Below are positions 38,307-47,306 of a DNA stretch of 64,000 nt, piece after piece. The notes beneath the pieces were generated by a model, which made no database searches, was not told where the DNA came from, and saw only the letters and a list, made by a program, of their open reading frames with translations. Each line of letters starts with the position of its first letter. Position 1 is the first letter of the stretch. Made by a program: the position numbers and the translations under genes. The stretch comes from Exiguobacterium qingdaonense (GTDB lineage Bacteria > Bacillota > Bacilli > Exiguobacteriales > Exiguobacteriaceae), in assembly GCF_018617855.1 (NCBI RefSeq), contig NZ_JACSKY010000002.1, positions 124,001 through 188,000 on the forward strand. The letters are read 5' to 3'.

Positions 38307-38324
38307 AAGGAGTGTGTTCGGGCG

Positions 38325-39263
38325 ATGAAATGGTCTGAAATTTGTGTCCACACGACACAACTTGCGGTAGAAGCTGTATCGAATATATTACACGAAGTAG
38401 GGGCACAAGGTGTCGTCATCGAGGACGTCGAAGATTTCGACAGAATGATGGCGGAGGACCATTTCGGAGAGATTTGGGACGTTTCGGATCGTGAGACGTA
38501 TCCAACTTCTGGCGTACACGTCAAAGCGTATGTCCCAGCCTCTGGTGATTTTCAAGATTTACTTTCAAATTTGAAGAAAGAAATCGAACGACTCCGCACG
38601 ATGCTCGATATCGGTTCGGGAGACGTCACGGTCGCTGAAATCGATGAAGAGGACTGGGCGCACTCTTGGAAGCAGTATTATAAACCGGTCAAGATCTCAG
38701 AACAGCTGACGATCGTTCCTCTATGGGAAGAGTACACACCGCAACCGGAAGAAAACGTCATCTTGCTAGACCCTGGGATGGCGTTTGGGACGGGGACGCA
38801 CCCGACGACGATGCTTTGCATTCAGGCGATCGAGAACTACATCCAAAACGGTGATCAAGTCATCGATGTGGGCACAGGCTCAGGTGTCTTATCGATTGCC
38901 GCAGCAAAACTCGGGGCAACAAGCGTAAAGGCATTGGACTTAGATACAGTCGCAGTCGAAGCTGCTCGTCAAAACGTTGAGACGAACGGAGTAGACGAAC
39001 TCGTTCAAGTGGACACGGGTGATCTTTTGAAAGGTGTGGAAGGTGAATACGATTTGGTCGTGGCGAACATTCTCGCCGACGTCATTCTCCTTTTCATCGA
39101 AGACGCCTATGCACGTACGAAGTCAGGTGGGCGTTTCATCACCTCTGGTATCATCGGAGAGAAGCGGGCTGAAGTGACGAACGCTTTGATTGCTGCGGGC
39201 TTCGAGATTGAAGAGACGCGCGTGATGGAAGACTGGGTCGCAATCATTGCCAAGAAAGGGTAA
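38325..39263 (+). CDS. prmA: Ribosomal protein L11 methyltransferase
   Basis: 312 aa, normal. PrmA methylates L11 on lysine and N-terminal amino groups using SAM. An N-terminal substrate-binding domain (about 1-115) precedes the Rossmann methyltransferase domain with DPGMAFGTGTHPTTML, VIDVGTGSGVLSIAAAKLGA (SAM loop) and VVANILADVI (the NxL-type loop). In Bacillales it follows dnaJ, as here. AAGGAGTGTG precedes the ATG. Confidence 0.95.
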   Translation: MKWSEICVHTTQLAVEAVSNILHEVGAQGVVIEDVEDFDRMMAEDHFGEIWDVSDRETYPTSGVHVKAYVPASGDFQDLLSNLKKEIERLRTMLDIGSGDVTVAEIDEEDWAHSWKQYYKPVKISEQLTIVPLWEEYTPQPEENVILLDPGMAFGTGTHPTTMLCIQAIENYIQNGDQVIDVGTGSGVLSIAAAKLGATSVKALDLDTVAVEAARQNVETNGVDELVQVDTGDLLKGVEGEYDLVVANILADVILLFIEDAYARTKSGGRFITSGIIGEKRAEVTNALIAAGFEIEETRVMEDWVAIIAKKG

Positions 39264-39266
39264 GTT

Positions 39267-40019
39267 ATGCAACGTTACTTTTTGACACGAGAAGCCTTTA
39301 AAGGCGATACGGTGACCCTTCCCGCCGACGTGGTCCATCACATCGGTACAGTCTTAAGACAAGGTCCCGGATATGAGATGGTCCTGTTGGACGGTACAGG
39401 TGTTGAATATGCCTGTGTCGTGGCTTCGCTTGAGAAAAAAAGCGGGGAAGCGAAAGTCATGTCATCGCGTCAGGCGACGACGGAACTGCCGATCGAGGTC
39501 ACGTTGGCGTATGCACTTCCGAAAGGGGACAAGGTCGAACTCGTCGCCCAAAAAGCGACCGAGCTTGGTGTCCACCACCTCCTGCTGTTCGAGTCGACCC
39601 GTTCTGTCGCCAAGTGGGACGGAAAAAAAGCGCCGAAAAAAGTGGAGCGGATTCAAAAGATTATGCAAGAGGCAGCTGAACAATCATATCGTGCCGTGGT
39701 ACCGACTTGCGCATACGTCTCTCCGAAAGAGCTCGACCAAAACATCGATGGCTACGATGCCGTCATCATCGCGTATGAAGAGTCGGCAAAAGAAGGTGAA
39801 CGGTCTATGTTCGTGCAACTATTAGACCACCTGAAACCGAAGCAACGCCTTCTCGTCATCACGGGCCCTGAAGGTGGGTTCGATGTGGCAGAAATAGAGC
39901 GATGGATTGATGCGGGAGCGACAGCCTGTGCATTCGGTCCACGCATTCTTCGGTCTGAAACGGCGCCGCTCTATGCGTTATCTGCAATCTCATTCGCGCT
40001 TGAACTAAACACACGATAA
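39267..40019 (+). CDS. rsmE: 16S rRNA m3U1498 methyltransferase RsmE
   Basis: 250 aa SPOUT enzyme that methylates U1498 of 16S rRNA. A PUA-like N-terminal domain (about 1-75) precedes the knotted domain with LVVITGPEGGFDVAEIE and LRSETAPLYALSAI, the SAM-binding knot. It starts 3 bases after prmA and ends the heat-shock operon at a perfect two-way hairpin. Confidence 0.95.
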   Translation: MQRYFLTREAFKGDTVTLPADVVHHIGTVLRQGPGYEMVLLDGTGVEYACVVASLEKKSGEAKVMSSRQATTELPIEVTLAYALPKGDKVELVAQKATELGVHHLLLFESTRSVAKWDGKKAPKKVERIQKIMQEAAEQSYRAVVPTCAYVSPKELDQNIDGYDAVIIAYEESAKEGERSMFVQLLDHLKPKQRLLVITGPEGGFDVAEIERWIDAGATACAFGPRILRSETAPLYALSAISFALELNTR

Positions 40020-40020
40020 G

Positions 40021-40058
40021 AAAAGACGGATGACCCGATTGAGGTCATCCGTCTTTTG
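40021..40058. terminator. Bidirectional terminator of rsmE and the subtilase gene
   Basis: A perfect 15-bp stem (40021-40035 and 40043-40057) with a 7-base loop CGATTGA. The arms start with AAAAG and end with CTTTT, so each strand has a U-rich 3' side. Confidence 0.9.
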
Positions 40059-40065
40059 GTGCCGT

Positions 40066-43000
40066 TTATTTTTTATTGATTGTAATCACTTTCTTCGTGA
40101 CGTTCCCGCCTAGGTCGGTCACTTCGAATGTGAAGGTGTTCTTTCCTTTCGATGTTACTGGGAGGGTGATGGTTCCAGTTCGCGAAAAGGCACGCATCGC
40201 GTATGGTTCTTTTAGTGTATTGCTCCATTTCAAGTCTCCATTGACACGGAGTTTGATCTCATCAAAGTTATCAGTGACCTTTACTTTTACTTTTACCGAG
40301 TTCTGTTTAGCCGATACGTTTTTCGGTACGTTTGTCACGGACAGTTTTGCTTTCGTCGAGTCGACGAAGATCGGGCGTACGAAATTGATCACATTTCCGG
40401 CAGCGTCTTCTGCAACGAACCGAACTTTATGGAATCCGTCTTGATATGTTCGTGTCGTATTGAACGTGTATTGTTTTGCTGTCGCGTCGTATGTGAGCGG
40501 TACTTCGACCCCGTCTAATGTGAACGATGCAATGTCAGACGCATCCTTGATTTGACCGCTCACTGGTACGATGGATGTACCATAAGGAGACAAGGCGAGT
40601 GGTGCGTCAACGAAGACCCCTGGTTTGTCCGCGTCATTTTCTGTAGATACGTCACGCGTGATCACATTGCCCGCATTGTCTGAAACGCGAACCGATAGTT
40701 GGTCTGTTGATTCAATTGGTGCATCGAGTGTGAAGTTTGCCGTATCACTTGCTTCTTTGGCAACGACCTTCCCGTTCAAGAGGAACTCGATTCCGTTAAT
40801 TCCAGCGAAGTCGTCTGAGGCTTTGACACTAGCCACTCCTTCGTTCCAACGAATCGTGAAGCGAGGGTCCGTGTAGTCCACTTTTACTGGAATTCGAAGT
40901 GTCTGGGCTTGTTTTTTCATATAGTCGATGCTCGCCTCAATTTCGTAATAATATGTTCCTTTTGGCGCCATCTCTCCGTTCAGTTTTCCATCCCAAGCGT
41001 TATCAGACGTGTAGTAATATGGATCACCACTTCCACCATCAAAGTAGTTCTTTCTCAATTCCTCATCCATCTTGAGGGTTCGGAGGACGTTTCCTTTCTC
41101 ATCGACAATCCGATATTTCATGTCTTTCGCATTTCGTAGGAGTGAGAAGACCGGGGTTGCCGTGTCTTTTGATCCGTCCCCGTCTGGCGAAATCGCTACC
41201 GCATCTTCAGCCACGGACTCGTCAAGTTTCTCACCTAAATAGTTCCCAGCCGCATCAACCAATCCGGAGATTCCATAGAATGAGCCTTCTTCGTAAATGG
41301 TCTCATCAAAGATTGGTGCCTTGCCCCAATCCCCTTCGAACCCGACGAACGGTACGACGAGTGATGGATGACCGTCTGTACCACGTGGGTCTGTCAAACG
41401 AATGAATCCATCAATGAAATAACCATTCTCAAAGACTGATTTAGCAGATACGGCACCGTCCAACGTCTCAGGATTTAAGACTTTTGCTTTTGAGACATCG
41501 ATGGACACGGTGATTTGTTTCTTCTGTTTTGCTTTCAACGTGACTTTACTTGTGTTCGATCCGTTGATTTTGACGACTGCTCGTTGAAGTGCTTGAGCTT
41601 CCATCGCATTTTGAATGATTCCATCTTTGTTTTTGACGGCGAGGTCTGTCTGTAAAGAAGCGGCGACATCATATGTGAGCGATTCATCAGATGTGTTTTC
41701 AACGACGATAGTGAATTTCGCCTTGCTCTTTGATAGTTCTTTCAAAGCTACTTTTGCTTCTTTCGTCTGCTTCTCATATGCGACTGCCGGAGATGTGACG
41801 GCGGCATGGAGTTGCATGAGACCGGCTCCGGCGCGACGTGGTGAGTATGGAAGCGACTGTTTCAATTCCTGGTTGTATGGTCCGATATCAGTGACAGGCT
41901 TAGATGTATTGAGTAACAAGTTTTTCGCCATCGTGACGCGTGCTTTCCCGCTCAACTTGAAGTCGCGGTCTACACGTTCGAGAACGAGTGCCGCTCCTCC
42001 AGCAACGTGTGGTGCTGCCATTGACGTTCCGCTCATCAATCCATATTGGTTATCGTTAAACGTAGAGAAAATTTGTCCGCCTGGAGCAGACAATTCCGGC
42101 TTGAAGTCAAGGTTCGGTGTAACGCCCCACGATGTGAAATCAGACATCGCACCGGCTGAACGGTTGTTGACACTGATTCGGTCACCGGCAAACGTCACTT
42201 GAAGCGGACCTTCTGCTAACTTGTCTTTCAGTTCATTCCCATCCTGGATGCTAAGTGAAGCCATTGGGATTTGAGGTTGGTCGAGAGCCATCGAGACATA
42301 ATCGCCATGCCCGACCGCACCACGTACGATGACACCTGCTGCGCCTTGTGCTTCAGCTGTTTTTTGAATCTTCGAGTAGAAATAACCGCCGTCGCGAACA
42401 GCAAGGACGAGTTTTCCTGTTACGTCTTTCCCTTCGTAGTTCTCCGGTTGTCCGTCTCCGACATACACGATGTCGTATGTCCCTTCTTTGAAGGCAGGAC
42501 CGTCTTGTTTTTTCCATCCGATTTTTTCATCTCCGACACGGAATGCGTCCAATTGAATTTGATCGTTTTCAAGAGAGGCGACCGATGTCGATGCTTGACT
42601 GACACTCGGTGCCCCGACGACACCCGTATCTGGGTTTGAAGCAGTCGGTAAGTCGAATCCGTGACCAAAGTATGCAGAGTTCCCAGCAGAAATCGACATG
42701 AAGATACCGTTGTCGACGGCGCGTTGGACAGCTTGTTGTTCTGGAGAATCAGCATCGACGAAACCGGCTGTTGAACCGAGACTCATGTTGATGACGTCAG
42801 CCCCGAGTTTAATCGCATCGTCGATCGCTTTGATGTATATATCGCCATATGTAGACGCGTAGTTCGGGTCGTTACTGAATACTTTTAGTCCTAAAATTTG
42901 TGCTTCCGGTGCGACACCTTTGATCCCACCGTTTTCCAAGTCGCCGTTTGCCGCAACTGTTCCTGAGACGTGTTGACCATGCATCGATGCGCCGGGTGAG

Positions 43001-43722
43001 TCATCTTTGATGTCATCGTTCTCATCATAGTAGTTGTATGCGTACGGGACTTTCTCGTTCACGTATTCACCCGGGAGATTGAACGACGTGATTGCTTGAT
43101 TGACTTCTGATTGAGTCAACTCTGCCGTCTTGGCGTCTGTGATCTTATAATCCCGGTGCTCAGGGTCGATTCCAGAATCGATGACGGCGACGACCGTCCC
43201 TTCTCCGGCAAACCCGTAATCTCCCCACGTTTGTTCGGCTTGAACCATGCCACTACTCGTGATCATATCCGGTTTGACTTCAGGGCGCTCATACTCGTTG
43301 ACGATGTGGACGGTTGCTACTTCGGGTAACGCTTCGACTTTCGCGATTTCATTTGTAGACAAGAATGTAGAGAATCCGTTGAAAACGGTCGTGAACTCTT
43401 CAATCGGTGTGACCGATACTCCTTTTTTCTTCAATGAGGATTTAGCACGTTTTTGTTCAGATTCGACAGTCTGTTGTGCTTTGTCTTGCTCAGACTTGGT
43501 CAACTCATTAAACTTTTTACCTTTTTGTTCTGCTTCTACAATTGCAGGATCACCGACAAGTTCGACGACGACACGAACTTTCTTCTGCTTTTTCTCAAGA
43601 ACGAACTTTGATTTAACGGAAGTTTCCGCAGAAACAGCGGTAGTTCCAGCTTGAATCAAAGCAGGTGACAAGGCGATGCATGTGGCGAGTGAAGTATGTA
43701 GGTAGAATTTTTTCCGTGACAA
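40066..43722 (-). CDS. Secreted S8 serine protease (subtilase) with Fn3-like domains
   Basis: A 1218-aa exported protease. The signal peptide covers about 1-33 (cut after AVSA). An I9 propeptide (about 45-145) precedes the S8 domain with the triad D182 (VIDSGIDPEH), H248 (MHGQHVSGT) and S567 (GTSMAAPHVAG). A PA domain is inserted (about 415-510). Then come Fn3-like C5a peptidase-type repeats (about 640-1000) and Ig-like modules to the end. The arrangement is like Vpr and lactocepin-type proteases. There is no LPxTG and no S-layer module, so it is probably freely secreted or held by other means. Start codon TTG 43722 follows AGGGGGT. Confidence 0.92.
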   Translation of the reverse strand: MSRKKFYLHTSLATCIALSPALIQAGTTAVSAETSVKSKFVLEKKQKKVRVVVELVGDPAIVEAEQKGKKFNELTKSEQDKAQQTVESEQKRAKSSLKKKGVSVTPIEEFTTVFNGFSTFLSTNEIAKVEALPEVATVHIVNEYERPEVKPDMITSSGMVQAEQTWGDYGFAGEGTVVAVIDSGIDPEHRDYKITDAKTAELTQSEVNQAITSFNLPGEYVNEKVPYAYNYYDENDDIKDDSPGASMHGQHVSGTVAANGDLENGGIKGVAPEAQILGLKVFSNDPNYASTYGDIYIKAIDDAIKLGADVINMSLGSTAGFVDADSPEQQAVQRAVDNGIFMSISAGNSAYFGHGFDLPTASNPDTGVVGAPSVSQASTSVASLENDQIQLDAFRVGDEKIGWKKQDGPAFKEGTYDIVYVGDGQPENYEGKDVTGKLVLAVRDGGYFYSKIQKTAEAQGAAGVIVRGAVGHGDYVSMALDQPQIPMASLSIQDGNELKDKLAEGPLQVTFAGDRISVNNRSAGAMSDFTSWGVTPNLDFKPELSAPGGQIFSTFNDNQYGLMSGTSMAAPHVAGGAALVLERVDRDFKLSGKARVTMAKNLLLNTSKPVTDIGPYNQELKQSLPYSPRRAGAGLMQLHAAVTSPAVAYEKQTKEAKVALKELSKSKAKFTIVVENTSDESLTYDVAASLQTDLAVKNKDGIIQNAMEAQALQRAVVKINGSNTSKVTLKAKQKKQITVSIDVSKAKVLNPETLDGAVSAKSVFENGYFIDGFIRLTDPRGTDGHPSLVVPFVGFEGDWGKAPIFDETIYEEGSFYGISGLVDAAGNYLGEKLDESVAEDAVAISPDGDGSKDTATPVFSLLRNAKDMKYRIVDEKGNVLRTLKMDEELRKNYFDGGSGDPYYYTSDNAWDGKLNGEMAPKGTYYYEIEASIDYMKKQAQTLRIPVKVDYTDPRFTIRWNEGVASVKASDDFAGINGIEFLLNGKVVAKEASDTANFTLDAPIESTDQLSVRVSDNAGNVITRDVSTENDADKPGVFVDAPLALSPYGTSIVPVSGQIKDASDIASFTLDGVEVPLTYDATAKQYTFNTTRTYQDGFHKVRFVAEDAAGNVINFVRPIFVDSTKAKLSVTNVPKNVSAKQNSVKVKVKVTDNFDEIKLRVNGDLKWSNTLKEPYAMRAFSRTGTITLPVTSKGKNTFTFEVTDLGGNVTKKVITINKK

Positions 43723-43740
43723 TGTGTAACCCCCTAAAAT

Positions 43741-43769
43741 TTGTTATAACCTGTAAAACAAAGTGTCAA
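43741..43769 (-). promoter_or_regulatory. Probable promoter of the subtilase gene
   Basis: On the minus strand TTGACA and TAACAA are separated by 17 bases. The -10 ends 19 bases before the TTG start codon, so the untranslated leader would be very short and just include the ribosome binding site. An overlapping TATAAC 15 bases from TTGACA is an alternative -10. Confidence 0.55.
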
Positions 43770-43933
43770 CTATCATTGAAAATAATCATATCGTTAATCA
43801 AATGAACAATAGTGGTTTTTTTTTGTAAATATGGTGAGTGTTTTTGCACAAATTAAAATATTCAGATAATGAATACGTCCTATTCCATAAGACCTATATA
43901 AAATTTTTTAGTGACACCTTGGGGGTAAATGAC
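43770..43933. other. AT-rich intergenic region between subtilase and yrrT
   Basis: This piece lies between two divergent genes (gap 43723-44028). It is AT-rich with runs of T and A but has no open frame with a ribosome binding site. I see no S-box riboswitch, T-box or clear CymR site for the sulfur genes downstream. Confidence 0.6.
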
Positions 43934-43962
43934 TTGAAATGATGAGCAAAACCTGGTACTGT
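43934..43962 (+). promoter_or_regulatory. Probable promoter of yrrT-luxS-mccA-mccB
   Basis: TTGAAA and TACTGT are separated by 17 bases, 67 bases before the yrrT ATG. Confidence 0.6.
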
Positions 43963-44028
43963 ATCCTTAATGTTAAATACCTATAAAACATATCAATTTA
44001 GTAAGAATTAAGTTTAAGGAGTGGCGGG

Positions 44029-44652
44029 ATGAATTTACCATTCATGGACATCTTTAAAGATTGGGCTAAAAATTATGACACAGCGGTCGGTGGACATGAC
44101 GAGCAATATCACGAAGTGTTTGTCGGATATGAACAAATGCTTGATGAAGTCGCGCTAAATGTTACCGGGACGGTGCTTGAGTTCGGTGTAGGGACGGGCA
44201 ATCTGAGTGCACGAATTCAAAAGGGAAATCCGTTGATTGCGATCGAACCTTCTCCAGAAATGCGTCAGATTGCAATTGACAAGTTAGGTATTGAAGTTCA
44301 AGAAGGAGATTTTCTCCGTTATCCAGATGTTCCACACATCGATACGGTCGTGTCGTCATATGCTTTTCACCATTTGACAGATTCTGAAAAAGAGACGGCG
44401 ATTGGTCAATATGCCAGAACGTGGGGACATCCGAAATTCGTGTTACTTGATACGATGTTTGAATCCCCGACATCCCGTCAGGACATCATCGATTGGGCGA
44501 CTGCAAAAGGTTACTCAGACCTAGTTGAAGACTTGAATCGTGAATACTATCCATATACGACAACGATTCGTTCCATGTTAGAAACGAATGGTTATAAGGT
44601 GACGATGACACAAAAAAACAAGTTCGTATGGCTCGTGGTGGCCACTAAATAA
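44029..44652 (+). CDS. yrrT: Class I SAM-dependent methyltransferase (YrrT family)
   Basis: A 207-aa methyltransferase. The SAM motif [15 protein letters not shown] (about 50-64) is followed by [12 protein letters not shown] and [13 protein letters not shown]-terminal [19 protein letters not shown] is typical of YrrT. In B. subtilis yrrT starts the mtnN-mccA-mccB operon that recycles SAH sulfur into cysteine. The substrate is unknown. AAGGAGTGGCGGG precedes the ATG. luxS follows after 16 bases in place of mtnN. Confidence 0.92.
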   Translation: MNLPFMDIFKDWAKNYDTAVGGHDEQYHEVFVGYEQMLDEVALNVTGTVLEFGVGTGNLSARIQKGNPLIAIEPSPEMRQIAIDKLGIEVQEGDFLRYPDVPHIDTVVSSYAFHHLTDSEKETAIGQYARTWGHPKFVLLDTMFESPTSRQDIIDWATAKGYSDLVEDLNREYYPYTTTIRSMLETNGYKVTMTQKNKFVWLVVATK

Positions 44653-44668
44653 CGAGGAGGAATTACAC

Positions 44669-45136
44669 ATGAAAACATATAACGTTGAAAGTTTTAACTT
44701 AGATCATACGAAAGTTCAGGCTCCTTATGTTCGTCTGGCTGGCGTCAAAGAAGGATCAGTTGACACGATCTATAAATATGACATTCGTTTCATCCAACCG
44801 AACGAGGGTCTCATGCCGATGCGTGCGGTTCACTCTCTCGAACATTTGATTGCGGAAAACAGCCGTAACCATTCAAGTGATATCGTTGATGTTTCACCTA
44901 TGGGATGCCAAACAGGGTTCTATTGGACGATGTTGAATGACGGGGACTATGACCGAATGCTTGATTTGGTGGAAGCAACGTTACGCGATGCGATGAACGC
45001 AGAGGAATTACCTGCGCAAAACCCTGTACAATGCGGAAGCGCCAACCATCATGATTTCGAAGGAGCTAAGAAGTTAGCGGCAGATATGCTCGCGAAGCGA
45101 GACGAGTGGCATATCATCTTTAAGGACGAAGCGTAA
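44669..45136 (+). CDS. luxS: S-ribosylhomocysteine lyase LuxS
   Basis: LuxS cleaves S-ribosylhomocysteine to homocysteine and DPD, the precursor of autoinducer-2. 155 aa, the usual length. The metal motif HSLEH (HxxEH), the catalytic Cys in [10 protein letters not shown] and the C-terminal metal Cys in [14 protein letters not shown] are all present. CGAGGAGGAAT precedes the ATG. mccA starts one base after the stop, so homocysteine produced here feeds directly into the transsulfuration enzymes. Confidence 0.96.
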   Translation: MKTYNVESFNLDHTKVQAPYVRLAGVKEGSVDTIYKYDIRFIQPNEGLMPMRAVHSLEHLIAENSRNHSSDIVDVSPMGCQTGFYWTMLNDGDYDRMLDLVEATLRDAMNAEELPAQNPVQCGSANHHDFEGAKKLAADMLAKRDEWHIIFKDEA

Positions 45137-45137
45137 G

Positions 45138-46076
45138 ATGATTGTCCGTGACGTCTACGAGCTCATCGGGGATACGCCGCTTATTGAACTCCATTCACTT
45201 CCCGTACCCCCAAACGTCAAAGTGTACGGAAAGCTCGAGATGATGAATCCGGGCGGAAGTGTGAAAGACCGACTCGGTATGAACTTGATTGAAAAGGCGA
45301 TTGAGCGCGGCGATGTCGCACCAGGTGGCACGGTGATCGAGCCGACAGCGGGGAATACGGGAATTGGGCTCGCCCTTGCTTGCCAACGGTTCGGGATTCG
45401 TCTTTTCACCGTAACCCCTGAAAAGTTTAGTCAAGAAAAACAAGCGCTCATGCGACTCTTGGGGGCAACGGTCGTCAACACGCCGACAGAACTCGGGATG
45501 AAAGGTGCAATCCATCATGCAATCGAATTAGCGAAAGAGCATGACGCCTATGTCCCAGAACAGTTCTCAAACCCTGACAATCCGGACGCATATGTTGACG
45601 TTCTATCTCGTGAACTTCTAAACGATTTGCCTCAGATTGACGTGTTCATAGCCGGGGCGGGTTCGGGAGGGACATTTACTGGCGTCGCGAAAACGCTGAA
45701 ACCGCTCGGGACAAAAACTGTCGTTGTGGAGCCGGTCGGATCGGTCTTAAATGGTGGTGAACCGGGTCCTCATAAAACGGAAGGAATCGGCGTCGAGAAA
45801 TGGCCACCATTTTTGGAACGGTCCTCTGTAGATGCAATCCATACGATCACGGATGAAGAAGCGTTCTACTATGTGGCACATTTGGCGAAACAGGAGGGGC
45901 TGCTCATCGGTAGTTCATCTGGTGCCGCCATCGCAGCGTGTGTAAAGGAAGCGAATCAATTGTCGGAAGGCACGATTGTGACGATCTTGCCGGATAGTGC
46001 AGAGCGGTATTTAAGTCAAGGAATTGTCAAGGAGGCAGAACATGCGTACAAAGACAGCACTCATTCACGGCGGTAA
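45138..46076 (+). CDS. mccA: Cystathionine beta-synthase / cysteine synthase family (MccA)
   Basis: A PLP enzyme of the cysteine synthase family, 312 aa. MNPGGSVKDRLGM carries the PLP lysine; EPTAGNTGIGLA is the substrate loop and AGAGSGGTFTGVA the phosphate-binding loop. By context with mccB it should make cystathionine from homocysteine and O-acetylserine or serine, as MccA does in B. subtilis; an OAS thiol-lyase role is the alternative and sequence alone does not settle it. Its last 35 bases overlap the start of mccB. Confidence 0.9.
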   Translation: MIVRDVYELIGDTPLIELHSLPVPPNVKVYGKLEMMNPGGSVKDRLGMNLIEKAIERGDVAPGGTVIEPTAGNTGIGLALACQRFGIRLFTVTPEKFSQEKQALMRLLGATVVNTPTELGMKGAIHHAIELAKEHDAYVPEQFSNPDNPDAYVDVLSRELLNDLPQIDVFIAGAGSGGTFTGVAKTLKPLGTKTVVVEPVGSVLNGGEPGPHKTEGIGVEKWPPFLERSSVDAIHTITDEEAFYYVAHLAKQEGLLIGSSSGAAIAACVKEANQLSEGTIVTILPDSAERYLSQGIVKEAEHAYKDSTHSRR

Positions 46077-47199
46077 GACGACGGATCCATTGACAGGAGC
46101 CGTCACACCACCGATTTATCAAACGAGCACATACAAGCAAGACGGGATCGGGAACTTACGAGAAGGTTACGAGTATTCCCGGTCGGCTAACCCGACGCGA
46201 ACAGCGCTTGAAACACTCATCGCCGACATTGAAGGCGGGGTACAAGGTTTTGCGTTTGGGTCAGGGATGGCGGCCATCTCGACCGTGCTCATGCTACTAA
46301 AATCAGGAGACCACGTCATCGTCGGATCTGACGTGTACGGAGGAACATATCGTGTATTCAATCGAGTATTTCAGTCACGAGGCTTGGAAGCAACTTTTGT
46401 CGACACATCCGATGAAACGGCGGTTCGGGATGCGCTTCAAGCGAACACGAAAATGATTTATGTCGAGACACCGACAAACCCTCTCTTGAACGTGACAGAC
46501 ATTCGTGCGATGCGCACGATTGCCGATGAGGCAGACGTATTGCTCGTAGTCGACAACACGTTCATGACGCCCTACTTCCAAAATCCGATTGATCTTGGAG
46601 CGGATTATGTACTCCACAGTGCCACGAAATATTTAGGCGGACATAGTGACGTCGTGGCGGGACTTGTTGTCGCTCGTACGGTCGAGCAAGGGGAGGCGCT
46701 CGCATTCCTGCAGAACTCAATCGGTGCGGTATTAGGTCCGCAAGACAGTTTCCTAGTCGTTCGTGGTATCAAGACACTCGCTGTTCGGATGGAAGAAATT
46801 GAATCGAATGCACGTGCATTGGTCGAATTCCTTCAATCGAATGAGTCGGTATCACGCGTGCTCCACCCGAGCGTCTCAAGTGAAGAGGCAAAACGTGTTC
46901 ATTTGTCTCAGGCACGTGGGTTCGGCGGGATGATTGCATTTGATGTCGGTTCAGAAGAGGCAGCGGAACTGATGGTCGCGAAGACAAAATACTTTACACT
47001 CGCAGAGAGCCTGGGAGCGGTCGAGAGCTTGATTAGTGTTCCGGCTCGTATGACCCATGCGTCCATTCCGGCTGAGCGCCGGGCAGAGCTGGGCATCACG
47101 GATGGGCTCGTCCGCATTTCAGTCGGACTTGAAGACATTGATGACTTGATCGAAGACTTATCACAAGCGCTAGCAGCGATTGAACAAGTGAAGCAATAA
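46042..47199 (+). CDS. mccB: Cystathionine gamma-lyase (MccB)
   Basis: A 385-aa Cys/Met metabolism PLP enzyme, cleaving cystathionine to cysteine. TPPIYQTSTYKQDG at the N-terminus, EYSRSANPTRTALE, FGSGMAAISTVL, and the PLP lysine in HSATKYLGGHSDVVAG. ATG 46042 follows AAGGAGG within mccA. A cystathionine beta-lyase (MetC) activity cannot be excluded, but the coupling with mccA and luxS favours reverse transsulfuration. Terminator follows. Confidence 0.9.
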   Translation: MRTKTALIHGGKTTDPLTGAVTPPIYQTSTYKQDGIGNLREGYEYSRSANPTRTALETLIADIEGGVQGFAFGSGMAAISTVLMLLKSGDHVIVGSDVYGGTYRVFNRVFQSRGLEATFVDTSDETAVRDALQANTKMIYVETPTNPLLNVTDIRAMRTIADEADVLLVVDNTFMTPYFQNPIDLGADYVLHSATKYLGGHSDVVAGLVVARTVEQGEALAFLQNSIGAVLGPQDSFLVVRGIKTLAVRMEEIESNARALVEFLQSNESVSRVLHPSVSSEEAKRVHLSQARGFGGMIAFDVGSEEAAELMVAKTKYFTLAESLGAVESLISVPARMTHASIPAERRAELGITDGLVRISVGLEDIDDLIEDLSQALAAIEQVKQ

Positions 47200-47202
47200 G
47201 AC

Positions 47203-47231
47203 AGGGAGGGCGTTAGCGTCCTCTCTTTAAT
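47203..47231 (+). terminator. Terminator of the luxS-mcc operon
   Basis: GAGGGCG and CGTCCTC (one G-U) form the core of a stem around TTAG, with flanking A-G/T pairs, followed by CTTTAATT. The T run is weak. Confidence 0.65.
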
Positions 47232-47306
47232 TATGAAAAAAAGCCTTGTAACAAAAGTCATTCATCGACTAAACTGTGTGTAATTTGAAAGAGAGCAGGT
47301 GTGCAT

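Noticed and set aside
41615-42202. 195-codon + strand open frame opposite the subtilase
   Set aside because: Complement of a confirmed protease with catalytic motifs; low-complexity shadow.
43723-44028. Possible S-box riboswitch or CymR site before yrrT-luxS
   Set aside because: No S-box core motifs or terminator are present, and no convincing CymR consensus could be aligned.
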